Source: Paracoccaceae bacterium Fryx2 (GTDB lineage: Bacteria > Pseudomonadota > Alphaproteobacteria > Rhodobacterales > Rhodobacteraceae). Taken from it: a DNA stretch of 64,000 bases. Position numbers and translations under genes: made by a program. Under the pieces are notes generated by a model. That model was not told where the DNA came from, made no database searches, and saw only the letters and a list, made by a program, of their open reading frames with translations. The stretch spans positions 124,001-188,000 of the forward strand of contig JAVSGI010000003.1 in assembly GCA_032334235.1 (NCBI GenBank), in the 5' to 3' direction. Below, piece after piece: positions 17,214-26,197 of this stretch (position 1 is its first letter; every line of letters begins with the position of its first letter).

Positions 17214-19274
17214 TCAGACCCTGGCCGGGTTATGGGTTCGGCCCGCAAGCCACTGACGCAACGCCACCGCCCCCAGTATGGCCGCACCGATCGCGGTGGA
17301 GACAACCTCGGGTGCAATCATCAGAAGCGCCGAAATCGGCAGCACGACCCTTTCGATCAGCCGCAACGGGCGGAACAGATAGTTGGTGATCGCCGCCGAC
17401 AGCGCGATGATGCCCAGCACCGCCCCGGAAAACGCCAGCGCGAACGACCCCCAGGTGAAATCTGCCGTCACCAGCAAGAGCGAGGGCGAGAATACGAACA
17501 TGAACGGCACCAGCGCCTTGCCCATTGAAAGACGGAACGCCGTGTTGCCCGCCTTGAACGCATTGGCCCCGGCAATTCCCGAGGCTGAATAGGCCGCCAT
17601 CGCCACCGGGGGCGTCACATCCGCCAGCACGCCGTAGTAGAACACGAAGAAATGCGCGACCAGCGGCTCGACGTTCATCATCGCCAGCACGGGTGCGGCC
17701 ACCGCCACCATGATGATGTAGTTCGCTGTCGTGGGGATCCCGCAACCCATCACGATGCAGACCACCGCCGTCATCATCAGCGTGTAGAGGAGCGCCAGCG
17801 ACGGCAGGGTGAACAGCTCGATCGGCAGGAAGGCGAGGAAGGCATGGGTGCTTGCGGCCCAGCCCTGCGCCACGCTCGTCAGCATGAAGGCGATCTTGAA
17901 CCCGATGCCGGTCAGCGTCACCACCCCGATGACCACCCCGACCAGCGCCGCCGCCGCCGTGACCGCAAGCGAGCTTTTCGCCCCCGACACGAAGCCGTCA
18001 TAGATGCCGACGACAAACTCGCGGGCCCCATCGACAAGACCCGCCGCCATGATCCGCTGGATGGCATAGATCACGATGCAGGCGGTGATCGCCCAGAACG
18101 CCGCCAGAAACGGCGTGCGACCCGACATCAGCATCCACACCAGAAGGATCAGCGGCAGGATCGACAGCCAGCCCTCGCGCAGCACCTCCCATGCATTCGG
18201 CAACTCCTCCTTGCGCAGACCCCGGATGCCCAGCCGCTTGGCCTCCAGATGCACCTGCACCAGCACGCCGAAAAAGTGCATGAAGGCGGGCACGATGGCC
18301 GCGATCAGGATCGTGCGCAGCGGGATGCCCAGATATTCGACCATCAGGAACGCCACCGCGCCCATCACCGGCGGGGTGATCTGGCCGCCCGTCGAGGACG
18401 CCGCCTCGACCGCCGCCGCGAAGTGGCGCTGAAAGCCGATCTTGATCATGGTGGGGATGGTCAGCGCGCCAGTGGTCACCGTGTTGGCGATGGACGACCC
18501 CGAGATAGAACCGAGCAGCGCCGAGGACACCACCGACACCTTGGCAGGCCCGCCCGAGTATCGCCCCGTCAGCGCGGTCGCAAGGTCGATGAACAACTGC
18601 CCCAGCCCGATCCGCTGCGCCATCACCCCGAACAGCACGAAGTGGAACACATAGGTCGCGATGACTCCCAGGGCCGTGCCGTAGACGCCCTGCGACGACA
18701 GATAGAGATGGTTGACGATCCCCGACCAGTCGGCCCCCGGATGCACGAAGATCCCCGGCATCGACCGCCCGAAATAGGCGTATCCGACGAACAGCAGCGC
18801 GATCACCGGCAAGGGCCAGCCCATCGACCGGCGCACCGCCTCGAACAGGGTGACCAGCAGGATCGTCCCCATCACCACGTCGATCTGCAACGGATTGCCG
18901 ATGCGGAACGCCAGTTGGTCATAGATCCAGGGCACATAGAGGGCGCTGACCAGCGCCGAGAGCCCCAGGAGCCAGTCCAGCACAGGCAGGCCCAGGATGA
19001 CGAAACCGGTCGTCTTGTGCCGCTGCCCCGACAGCGCGGCAAAGCTGAGGAAGATCAGAAGCAGCGACACCCCCATATGGATGCCGCGATGGTTGGTGGC
19101 GCGCGGGATGCCGTAGCCCGCCGTGTAGTAATGATAGCAGGCCAAGGCGAACAGGATCGCCCCCGACAGCAGGGCCACCGGCCGCGTGACCGTGCGAAAC
19201 CGCGCCTCGGGGTCGAATTCTTCTTCGATTGCCGCAAGTTCCGCCGGTGTCATCGCGCGTTGGCCGTCGGTCAT
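17214..19274 (-). CDS. TAXI-TRAP transporter fused permease (4TM+12TM)
   Basis: This 686-residue membrane protein joins the small (DctQ-like) and large (DctM-like) TRAP permease parts in one chain, as in TAXI systems. The N-terminal 30 residues are cytoplasmic. About four helices follow to roughly residue 190, then the long DctM-like domain with GSISGSSIANTVTTGA and the glycine-rich GGQITPPVMGAVAFLM and YYGVLADVTPPVAMAAYS repeats. It uses ion gradients, not ATP, to import an organic acid delivered by the binding protein encoded just upstream. A hairpin terminator separates the two genes, so the permease is probably made at lower levels. The substrate is unknown; it lies next to hexuronate genes. 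Confidence 0.93.
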   Translation of the reverse strand: MTDGQRAMTPAELAAIEEEFDPEARFRTVTRPVALLSGAILFALACYHYYTAGYGIPRATNHRGIHMGVSLLLIFLSFAALSGQRHKTTGFVILGLPVLDWLLGLSALVSALYVPWIYDQLAFRIGNPLQIDVVMGTILLVTLFEAVRRSMGWPLPVIALLFVGYAYFGRSMPGIFVHPGADWSGIVNHLYLSSQGVYGTALGVIATYVFHFVLFGVMAQRIGLGQLFIDLATALTGRYSGGPAKVSVVSSALLGSISGSSIANTVTTGALTIPTMIKIGFQRHFAAAVEAASSTGGQITPPVMGAVAFLMVEYLGIPLRTILIAAIVPAFMHFFGVLVQVHLEAKRLGIRGLRKEELPNAWEVLREGWLSILPLILLVWMLMSGRTPFLAAFWAITACIVIYAIQRIMAAGLVDGAREFVVGIYDGFVSGAKSSLAVTAAAALVGVVIGVVTLTGIGFKIAFMLTSVAQGWAASTHAFLAFLPIELFTLPSLALLYTLMMTAVVCIVMGCGIPTTANYIIMVAVAAPVLAMMNVEPLVAHFFVFYYGVLADVTPPVAMAAYSASGIAGANAFKAGNTAFRLSMGKALVPFMFVFSPSLLLVTADFTWGSFALAFSGAVLGIIALSAAITNYLFRPLRLIERVVLPISALLMIAPEVVSTAIGAAILGAVALRQWLAGRTHNPARV

Positions 19275-19303
19275 CGGGGGTATCCTCGCAAGCTGGGGTG
19301 GTG

Positions 19304-19337
19304 AAAAGGGACGCGAACCGTCTTGCGGTCGCGTCCC
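19304..19337 (-). terminator. Attenuating hairpin between TAXI binding protein and permease
   Basis: On the minus strand, arms GGGACGCGA and TCGCGTCCC (19329-19337 and 19308-19316) enclose a 12-base loop that can pair further, followed by TTTT (19307-19304). It lies between the binding-protein stop and the permease start, fitting partial termination that favours binding-protein mRNA. Confidence 0.7.
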
Positions 19338-19360
19338 CCGGTCAGGTCAGGACTGCCCGA

Positions 19361-20371
19361 TCACTTGATCGCGCCGACTTCCTTGTAGAACTTCTCGGCA
19401 CCCGGATGGAACGGGATGCCCGCGCCCTGGACAGCGTTTTCCAGGGTGATGAACTTGCCCTTGGCGTGGCCGTTGGCGAACAGCTTCTGCGTCGTCTCGT
19501 TGAACATCGCCTTGGTGATGCCGTAAACCAGATCATCCGAAAGATCGGCCGAGGTCACCATCTGCGCGCCGACCGACAGGGTCGGCACTTCGGCGTCCTG
19601 GCCCTTGTAGGTTCCCGTCGGGAACGAGTCGTTGGCAAAGAACGTGTATTCGGTGCGCAGCGCGTCGATTTCCGGCCCGGTGATCGGCACGATCACCACC
19701 TCGGCCTGGCTCGACAGTTCCGCAATCGCGCCTGCGGGATAGCCGCCCACGAAGAAGAACGCATCCATCGCCCCGTCGCGCATCCGGTCGGATGCCTGAT
19801 CGGGCTTGAGGTATTCCGGCGTGATGTCGGCTTCGGTCAGACCGAACGCGCCGAGGATGATCTTGGCATCGACCAGTGTGCCCGAACCGGGTTCGTCCAG
19901 CGACACCCGCTTGCCCTTCAGATCCGCGACCGACGCGATGCCCGAGGCCTTGCTTGCGACCAGATGGATGCTTTCAGGATACAGGTTCGCGATCAGCCGC
20001 AGTTTTTCGACCGGCGGCTGGCCCTCCCAGATTCCCGTGCCGGTCTGCGCCCAGAACGCAACGTCGGACTGGCTGAACCCCGCCTCAAGGGTGCCGCCGT
20101 TGATCGAGTTCACGTTGCCGACCGACCCGTTCGACGCCACCGCCGTCGCAATCAGTCCCGGCACGCCGCACGATCCGCCATCCTCGCAGGCGCGCGAGCC
20201 GGGCGGATTGGAAATCGCGTTCGCGATCAGGCCCCCGATCGGGTAGTAGGTGCCCGCAGTGCCGCCGGTTCCGATCCGGAAGAACTGCATGTCTTGCGCC
20301 GCAGCCCCATGAGCCATCATGCCAACCGCAAGTGCGGCTCCCGCAAGGGATTTAAAAGAAACGAGTTTCAT
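19361..20371 (-). CDS. TAXI-family TRAP transporter substrate-binding protein
   Basis: This 336-residue periplasmic protein has a signal peptide (about 1-25, cut near AAA/AQD). The TAXI signature follows in FFRIGTGGTAGTYYPIGGLIANAIS, and later KGKRVSLDEPGSGT. It captures an organic anion for the fused permease downstream. TAXI proteins usually prefer glutamate or other carboxylates; nothing here fixes the ligand. A GGAGGAGCAACGC precedes the ATG. It is the first gene of a two-gene unit with the permease and lies 378 bases from uxaC. Confidence 0.93.
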   Translation of the reverse strand: MKLVSFKSLAGAALAVGMMAHGAAAQDMQFFRIGTGGTAGTYYPIGGLIANAISNPPGSRACEDGGSCGVPGLIATAVASNGSVGNVNSINGGTLEAGFSQSDVAFWAQTGTGIWEGQPPVEKLRLIANLYPESIHLVASKASGIASVADLKGKRVSLDEPGSGTLVDAKIILGAFGLTEADITPEYLKPDQASDRMRDGAMDAFFFVGGYPAGAIAELSSQAEVVIVPITGPEIDALRTEYTFFANDSFPTGTYKGQDAEVPTLSVGAQMVTSADLSDDLVYGITKAMFNETTQKLFANGHAKGKFITLENAVQGAGIPFHPGAEKFYKEVGAIK

Positions 20372-20749
20372 GCGTTGCTCCTCCAGGATGCCAGTTGGGT
20401 GGTTGCCGCCACAAGCAGCGGGACCGGCCTAACCGTAAGTGATGATCCGCAGGAGGTCCACCTGCAATGGGCGCGCCGGTCGCCGCCCCCCGCCCGCCGA
20501 TACCGGGTCGCGGGCGATGGGCCCCGGGCCGGGGACAGTGAAGCCTGCAAGGTGGAAATCCGTGATGGCGGGGCGGTGGAGCGCAGCCAGACCACCATGA
20601 CGAGCAGCGTCCTTTTGGCCGCCCGGCAGACATCCGGTCGGGGCGCGCCACCGGGGCCCGGCAGCAGCCCTGCGATCCGCATCTTTGCGCGCCCCACGCT
20701 GATCGGGCGGGGTGCCCCGCGATTTGTCCCCATTTGCCGACCACATGGG
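20372..20749. other. 378-base intergenic stretch
   Basis: This separates uxaC (ending 20750) from the TAXI binding-protein gene, both leftward. It should hold the TAXI promoter. I find no recognisable coding sequence, RNA or repeat in it. Confidence 0.45.
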
Positions 20750-22141
20750 CTAAAGCCGATACCCGTCTCTTGCCAGCCCTCCGGCAAGAAGCGGCGCCAG
20801 ATCATGTGCTTCGCTTTCATCCAGACGGTGCGAGGTCACAAGTTCGGCCAGAAAGGCCGAATCCGACCGGCGGCTGACATCGTGCCGGGCCGGGATCGAA
20901 CAGAGCGCGCGGGTGTCGTCGTTGAACCCGACCGTGTTCATGAAACCGGCCGTTTCGGTCGCCATCTCGCGGAAGCGGCGGATGCCCTCGAAGCTGTCGT
21001 TGAACCACCACGGCGGGCCAAGCCGCAGCGACGGGTAGGCCCCGGCCAGCGGCGCCAGTTCGCGCGCATAGGTCGTCTCGTCCAGCGTGAACAGGATCAG
21101 GCGCAGGCGGGGGTCCATCCCGACCGCATCGAGCAGCGGTTTCAGCGCAGCGGTAAAGCTGACCGGAACCGGAATGTCGAAACCCCGGTCACGCCCGTAT
21201 TTCGCCAGAACCCCGGGGCTGTGGGCCCGGTAGGAGCCGGGATGCAGTTGCATGACCAGCCCGTCGTCCACCGACATGCGGGCCATTTCAGTCAGCATCT
21301 GCGCGCGGAACAGCTCGGCATCCGCGCCCGCGGCCCTGCCCGACCGGATACGGTCAAACAGCCGCACGGCATCGGGCCCGGCAAGGTTCGCGGTCTGCGG
21401 CGTGGGGTGGCCATGGTCGGTCGCGGTCGCCCCCATCTGGCGGAAGTAGGTGCGTCGCGCGCGGTGGGCATCAAGATACCCCTGCCAGCCGCCGGTGTCG
21501 CAGCCGGTGATCTCGCCCAGCCGGTCCAGATTGGCGGCAAAGCCTTCCGTCTCGGGGTCGATCACCGTGTCGGGCCGGTAGGTCGGCACGACACGGCCCC
21601 GCCACCCACTTTCGCGCGCCATGCGGTGCCACGCAAGATCGTCGAGCGCCCCGTCCGTCGTGGCGATCACCTCGATGCCGAAGCGTTCGTAAAGGGCGCG
21701 CGGCCGGTAGGCGGGGTCCGCCAGACAGCCCGCGATCACGTCATACTGGGCATCGGCATTGGCCGCCGACAGCCGTTCGGTCAGGCCGAAAACCCCGGAC
21801 AGCGCATGGTCAAGCCACAGCCGCGACGGGGTTCCGCGGAACAGGGGATAATGCGCGGCGAACGTCCGCCAGATCGCGCGCGGGTCGCTGACGGCCCCCG
21901 CTCCGATCCCCAGCGCCTCGTAGGGCACGCCCTGGCTGACCAGCATCCGCACAACGTAGTGGTCGGGAATGACCAGCAGCTCGGCCGGATTGGCGAAGGC
22001 CGCGTTTTCGCCCCACCAGCGCGGATCGGTATGGCCATGCGGCGAGATGATGGGCTGATCCGCCACCGTGCGGAACAGGTCTCGCGCGATGGCGCGCGTT
22101 GCCGGGTCTGCCGGGAACAGCCGGTCGAGGTGCAAGAGCAT
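20750..22141 (-). CDS. uxaC: Glucuronate isomerase (uronate isomerase)
   Basis: This 463-residue enzyme of the amidohydrolase superfamily converts D-glucuronate to D-fructuronate (and galacturonate to tagaturonate), the first step of hexuronate catabolism. The family N-terminus is clear (LFPADPATRAIARDL, then ISPHGHTDPRWW with the metal-ligand HGH). The length is normal. The ATG is one base after the dctM stop, so it is translated with the TRAP transporter genes upstream. Its product is used by UxuB and UxuA, encoded divergently at 27012-29686. Confidence 0.95.
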   Translation of the reverse strand: MLLHLDRLFPADPATRAIARDLFRTVADQPIISPHGHTDPRWWGENAAFANPAELLVIPDHYVVRMLVSQGVPYEALGIGAGAVSDPRAIWRTFAAHYPLFRGTPSRLWLDHALSGVFGLTERLSAANADAQYDVIAGCLADPAYRPRALYERFGIEVIATTDGALDDLAWHRMARESGWRGRVVPTYRPDTVIDPETEGFAANLDRLGEITGCDTGGWQGYLDAHRARRTYFRQMGATATDHGHPTPQTANLAGPDAVRLFDRIRSGRAAGADAELFRAQMLTEMARMSVDDGLVMQLHPGSYRAHSPGVLAKYGRDRGFDIPVPVSFTAALKPLLDAVGMDPRLRLILFTLDETTYARELAPLAGAYPSLRLGPPWWFNDSFEGIRRFREMATETAGFMNTVGFNDDTRALCSIPARHDVSRRSDSAFLAELVTSHRLDESEAHDLAPLLAGGLARDGYRL

Positions 22142-22142
22142 G

Positions 22143-23435
22143 TCAGCTTCCCATCATCAGGTTCGGCAGGAAAAGCACGACTTCGGGAAACACGATCATG
22201 ATCACCACCACGGCCAGAACGGCGATCGCCAGCGGGATCATTTCTTTCGTATAGTCCTGGTAGGAGCAGTTCAGGATCGAGCAGACGGTGAACATCGAGA
22301 CACCCACCGGCGGCGTCATGCCGCCAAAGGTGACAAGCGTCATCATGATCAGGCCGAAATGCACCGGGTCCACGCCCGCAGCCGTGATGACAGGCACGAG
22401 GATCGGGGTCAGCAGCATCACGATCACCGTGGCCTCAACCAGCATACCGAACACCAGCAGGAAGGCCGCGATGGTGAACAGCAGCGCGACCTTGGAGGAG
22501 AACAGGCCCAGCGTCAGCTCGGCCAGCGTCTGGGGCACCCGTTCAAAGGTGATGACATAGCCGAATGCGCCCGACAGCAGGATGATGAACATGATCATGC
22601 CGATGTCGCGCACCGAAAACAGCAGCGCATCGACGATCGCCTTGAACGACAGCTCGCGGTAGATCACCACGCCGACGATCAGGGCATAGGCCACCGCGAA
22701 GGCGCCGGCCTCGGACGGGGTGAAGATGCCGAAGCGGATGCCGACGATCAGCCACACCGGGAACAGGATCGCCCAGAAGCTGGTCTTCACCGCAGCACCG
22801 ACCTCGCGCAGGGTGGGCGGGCGGTCGTTGACCGGCTTGTAGTCGCGCTTTCTGGCGATCCAGGCGGTGGCGATCATCAGGGCGATGGTCAGGAAGACCC
22901 CCGGCATGATGCCAGCGATGAACAGCCGGCCGATCGAGACCTCGCCGAGAAATCCGTAAAGGATCAGCCCGAGGCTCGGCGGGATGGTTGCGGTGATCAG
23001 GCCACCGACCGAAAGCAGGGCTGCGGTGAAGCCCCTTGAATAGCCTTCCTTGATCATCGGGCCGCCAAGGATGCGCGACTGCATCGCGGCATCGGCCACG
23101 GCAGAGCCCGAAATGCCGCCCATCAGCGCCGACAGCAGCAGGCTGATCTGGGCCAGCCCGCCCCGCATCCAGCCCGCCACGGTTGACGCAAGCACCATCA
23201 TCCGCGGCGTGATGCCCGATCCGTTCATCAGGTGGCCGACGAGGATGAACAGCGGCACCGCCAGCAGCGGGAAGGACTGGCTGGCCGCGACGATGCGCTG
23301 CACGGCCGTGGAATCGGGCATGAAGGTCGAGGGCAGCAGGAAATAGACGATGCTCGCCACGCCGATGGCGAAAGCGACCGGCATCCCGATGGCCATGAAG
23401 CCGAACGCCAGGCACAGAAGCAGGAAAGAGATCAC
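22143..23435 (-). CDS. dctM: TRAP transporter large permease (DctM)
   Basis: This 430-residue, roughly 12-helix permease carries the DctM family features: FGFMAIGMPVAFAIG near the N-terminus, LMGGISGSAVADAAM, ITATIPPSLGLILYG and GGMTPPVGVSMFT. I place the start at a GTG (23435) that overlaps the dctQ stop (GTGA), since the longer frame upstream is antisense noise over dctQ. With DctQ and DctP it imports an organic acid, and the operon points to a hexuronate. Confidence 0.93.
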   Translation of the reverse strand: MISFLLLCLAFGFMAIGMPVAFAIGVASIVYFLLPSTFMPDSTAVQRIVAASQSFPLLAVPLFILVGHLMNGSGITPRMMVLASTVAGWMRGGLAQISLLLSALMGGISGSAVADAAMQSRILGGPMIKEGYSRGFTAALLSVGGLITATIPPSLGLILYGFLGEVSIGRLFIAGIMPGVFLTIALMIATAWIARKRDYKPVNDRPPTLREVGAAVKTSFWAILFPVWLIVGIRFGIFTPSEAGAFAVAYALIVGVVIYRELSFKAIVDALLFSVRDIGMIMFIILLSGAFGYVITFERVPQTLAELTLGLFSSKVALLFTIAAFLLVFGMLVEATVIVMLLTPILVPVITAAGVDPVHFGLIMMTLVTFGGMTPPVGVSMFTVCSILNCSYQDYTKEMIPLAIAVLAVVVIMIVFPEVVLFLPNLMMGS

Positions 23436-23923
23436 AGCAGTTGCTCCCGGCCGCGGGCTTCGGGCTCGATCGCGAACAGCAGGCCATGGCCGATGATGCG
23501 GCGGACCAGCGAGATGACCATCAGCGCACAGCCGACCGGGAAGGCCAGCGTGACCCAGCCGTAGGACAGCCCCGACGCGCCCATCTCGCGTGCCCAGTTC
23601 GACATGGCCAGTTGCCAGCCAAGCCAGCCGCAATAGCCAAGAAAGCCCAGGATGCACAGCACGCAGACCAGATGCAGCACACGGCGCAGTTTGGGCGGCA
23701 GCGCATCGGGCAAGGCCGAGATGCGGATATGCTCGCCGCGCTTCATCACCAGATCCGCACCGATCATGCAGGTCCAGATCAGCAGAAGCTGCGCGATCTC
23801 GGGGCCAATGGCGACAGGATGCCCGACAGACCGGCCTATGGCACCTGCAAGAACCGCCGTCACGGTTCCGACCAGAAACACCACCGCCGCCACCTCTTCA
23901 AGGCGGTCAAACAGTCTCCACAT
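23432..23923 (-). CDS. dctQ: TRAP transporter small permease (DctQ)
   Basis: This 163-residue protein has four predicted membrane helices and the DctQ pattern: RLEEVAAVVFLVGTV at the start, then LLIWTCMIGADLVMKRGEHIRI in the middle. It joins DctM in the membrane complex. It overlaps dctM by 4 bases and follows dctP after a strong terminator-like hairpin. Confidence 0.92.
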   Translation of the reverse strand: MWRLFDRLEEVAAVVFLVGTVTAVLAGAIGRSVGHPVAIGPEIAQLLLIWTCMIGADLVMKRGEHIRISALPDALPPKLRRVLHLVCVLCILGFLGYCGWLGWQLAMSNWAREMGASGLSYGWVTLAFPVGCALMVISLVRRIIGHGLLFAIEPEARGREQLL

Positions 23924-23950
23924 GGCATCCTCCCCAACCCCGGCGTTCTG

Positions 23951-23980
23951 GAAAAAGGGCGCGGCAAGTGTGCCGCGCCC
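23951..23980 (-). terminator. Rho-independent-type hairpin between dctP and dctQ
   Basis: Perfect ten-base arms GGGCGCGGCA (23957-23966) and TGCCGCGCCC (23971-23980) have a four-base loop, followed on the minus strand by TTTTT (23956-23952). It lies just after the dctP stop. This is a strong terminator that would give much more DctP than permease mRNA. Confidence 0.85.
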
Positions 23981-23988
23981 GTTCGAGA

Positions 23989-24969
23989 TCAGTTCCTGGC
24001 TGCGTCGATGAATGGCTGCAGCGCGGCCCGCGCCTCTTCAAGACCCAGTTCGGCATAGACGCCGGCCGTCAGGGCCATGAAGTCGGCGGGGTTCACTTCG
24101 TTCACCACCATCCCGCCGGCCTTCATTTCGGCCAGCACTTCCTCGCCCTTGGCGACGGTTGCCGCCGAGGCGTCGTCGCCGGCCTTGGCAAGCTCCTCGG
24201 TGACGATGGCCTGCTGCTCGGGCGTCAGGGTCTTGAACCATGTCTCCGAGGTGGTCAGCCCGGTCACCAGCTGCACATGGTTGGTGAAGGCAAGGTTGCC
24301 GGTCACTTCATGCAGCTTGATGCCGTAGGCGCCGGTCAGCTGGGCTTCGGCCCCGTCGATGGCACCCAGTTGCAAGGCGGAATAGACCTCGGACCACGGC
24401 ATCGGCACGGCCGAGGCGCCCATGGCGTTCACGGTCGCCATCCAGCCGGGCGCGTCGATGGTGCGCACGCGAACGCCGCCAAGGTCTGCGGGGCTCGAAA
24501 CCGGGGTCTTGGTGAACATCTGCCGGGTGCCCTGGAACCAGTTGTAGTTCAGCAGGCGCAGCCCCGAGGTGGCAGCCAGATCCTCGACCCAGGCCTTGTA
24601 GGGCTCGGATGCGGTGATGGCGGCATACTGGGTCCAGTCTTCCACCAGATAGGGGGCCGACAGGATGCCAAGTTCCTTCTTGAAGGGCGCAAGGCGGCCG
24701 GCATCGACCAGCACCGCGATGGCAGCGCCGTTGCGGATCTGTTCCAGAACGTCATTGTCCGACCCGAGCTGCGACGACGGATAGACCGTCACGTCAATCT
24801 CGCCGTTGGTGCGTTCCTCGATCCGGGTCGCGGCCTCTTCCATGGCGATGGCCAGCGGATCGGTCGCGTTCTGCGAGGTGGACAGGGCGAACTTGACCTC
24901 GGCCAGCGCACCCGTGGCGGTCGAGGCAAGCAGGGCACCGGCAAGGCCGATCATCTTGAGTTTCAACAT
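23989..24969 (-). CDS. dctP: TRAP transporter substrate-binding protein (DctP), probably for a hexuronate
   Basis: This 326-residue periplasmic protein has a signal peptide cut near ALA/EVKF (about residue 23). DctP-family blocks follow: KFALSTSQNATDPLAIAM, the YPSSQLGSDNDVLEQIRNG motif, and GVRVRTIDAPGW with the substrate-binding arginine region. I start at the ATG at 24969, preceded by GGAGGAGAACC. It begins 11 bases after the epimerase stop, in an operon with uxaC, so glucuronate or a relative is the likely ligand (inference). Confidence 0.92.
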   Translation of the reverse strand: MLKLKMIGLAGALLASTATGALAEVKFALSTSQNATDPLAIAMEEAATRIEERTNGEIDVTVYPSSQLGSDNDVLEQIRNGAAIAVLVDAGRLAPFKKELGILSAPYLVEDWTQYAAITASEPYKAWVEDLAATSGLRLLNYNWFQGTRQMFTKTPVSSPADLGGVRVRTIDAPGWMATVNAMGASAVPMPWSEVYSALQLGAIDGAEAQLTGAYGIKLHEVTGNLAFTNHVQLVTGLTTSETWFKTLTPEQQAIVTEELAKAGDDASAATVAKGEEVLAEMKAGGMVVNEVNPADFMALTAGVYAELGLEEARAALQPFIDAARN

Positions 24970-24979
24970 GGTTCTCCTC

Positions 24980-26197
24980 CTATTGAGTCTTCTGGGGCCG
25001 GGGGATGCCCGGCCATAGTCCGGCACGCGCGCCTTCCGTCAGCGCGAGCGCAAGGTGGTAAAGCAATCGGGTCAGGGCCTCGGACCAGAGGCTGACCCCG
25101 TTCTTGTCCAGCCGGTTCACGAAGGCGGGGCGCCCCGCGAACCAGCTTTCGAACATCAGGCAAAGCAGCGCGCGCGCCCTGCCCCCGGCGGTCGCATCGC
25201 CCGCTGTGTGACGGACGGCGAAAGCCTTGATGGCCTCGGTCTGGGGCCACAGAAGGAAGCTTTCCTCCATCACCCCGCCCGATGCCGCCACCGCATCATA
25301 TGCCGCGCCCTGCAGCGGGCCTGCGGGAGCGAAACCATGCGTGTCGGCAAAGCGCGCCAGCCGTGCGGCCACGCTGCGCAGCGCCGGGTCGCCACCAAGG
25401 TCGGCTTCGCGCCACAGAAGCCAGGCCCATTCGCATTGGTGGCCGGGTTCGCGCCGCAGCCCGGCCGTGCCCGGCAAGGGACGCAAGTCGGGCGCAAGGA
25501 ACTCGGCGATGCTGCCGGTTTCCGCGTCGAGGAAATGCCGCAAGGCGAGCGCGCGCAGCCCTGCGGCGCGTTCCAGCCATCTGGCTTCGCCTGACATCTC
25601 ATGGGCCTGAAGGCAGGCTTCATAAAGGTGCATGTGCGGGTTCTGCGCGCGGGGCGGCGCGCCGGGCCCCGCGGGATCGGCAATGCCGTCATCCTCCAGC
25701 AGCAAGCCGGTCGCAGGATCGGTCAGCGTGGTGCAGAGGGTGGCCCAGCAGGCCTCGATCTCGGCCTGCGTGTCGGCAGAGGGCGCCAGGCGACCCCATG
25801 TCGCCAGCGCCAGAAGCACAAAGCTGTGGTCATAGCTGCGCGAAACGTCGTCGGCCACAAGGCCGGTGGGGCTGCCATCGCGGTGGACCGCGCGGCAGTA
25901 AAGGCCGGGGGCCTTGCGGAAACGCGGAAGGAACGCGGCCTGCCGCTGCGCTGCGGCCGTCAGCGTCGGGTCGCCCGACAGAAGCGCAAGGTGCGAAAGG
26001 ATGAAAAGTGTGCGGCTTTGGGTCAGCAGCGTCTTGTCTGCCGTGGCGGCCGGTCGGCCCGCGTGATCGAGCGCGTCGAACACGCCGCCTTCGGCATCCT
26101 GCACCTGCGCAAGCCAGTCCGGCAGGAAATCCGTCCAGAACCACACCGCCCAGCCTTCCGCACCGGATGCAGAGCCGTGATCCCGAGCCGCCGTCAC
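24980..26197 (-). CDS. AGE-family epimerase/isomerase
   Basis: This 405-residue enzyme has the (alpha/alpha)6-barrel family of N-acylglucosamine 2-epimerases and mannose isomerases. Recognisable blocks are the early LLTQSRTLFILS, the central NPHMHLYEA, PGHQCEWAWLLW, and LWPQTEAIKAFA near the C-terminus, which carry the catalytic histidines and glutamates. I start at a GTG (26197) overlapping the GntR stop (GTGA); the longer frame runs into the regulator. Sitting between a TRAP transporter and a uronate regulator, it may epimerise a hexose or a uronic acid that enters this pathway. The exact substrate is not determined. Confidence 0.85.
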   Translation of the reverse strand: MTAARDHGSASGAEGWAVWFWTDFLPDWLAQVQDAEGGVFDALDHAGRPAATADKTLLTQSRTLFILSHLALLSGDPTLTAAAQRQAAFLPRFRKAPGLYCRAVHRDGSPTGLVADDVSRSYDHSFVLLALATWGRLAPSADTQAEIEACWATLCTTLTDPATGLLLEDDGIADPAGPGAPPRAQNPHMHLYEACLQAHEMSGEARWLERAAGLRALALRHFLDAETGSIAEFLAPDLRPLPGTAGLRREPGHQCEWAWLLWREADLGGDPALRSVAARLARFADTHGFAPAGPLQGAAYDAVAASGGVMEESFLLWPQTEAIKAFAVRHTAGDATAGGRARALLCLMFESWFAGRPAFVNRLDKNGVSLWSEALTRLLYHLALALTEGARAGLWPGIPRPQKTQ

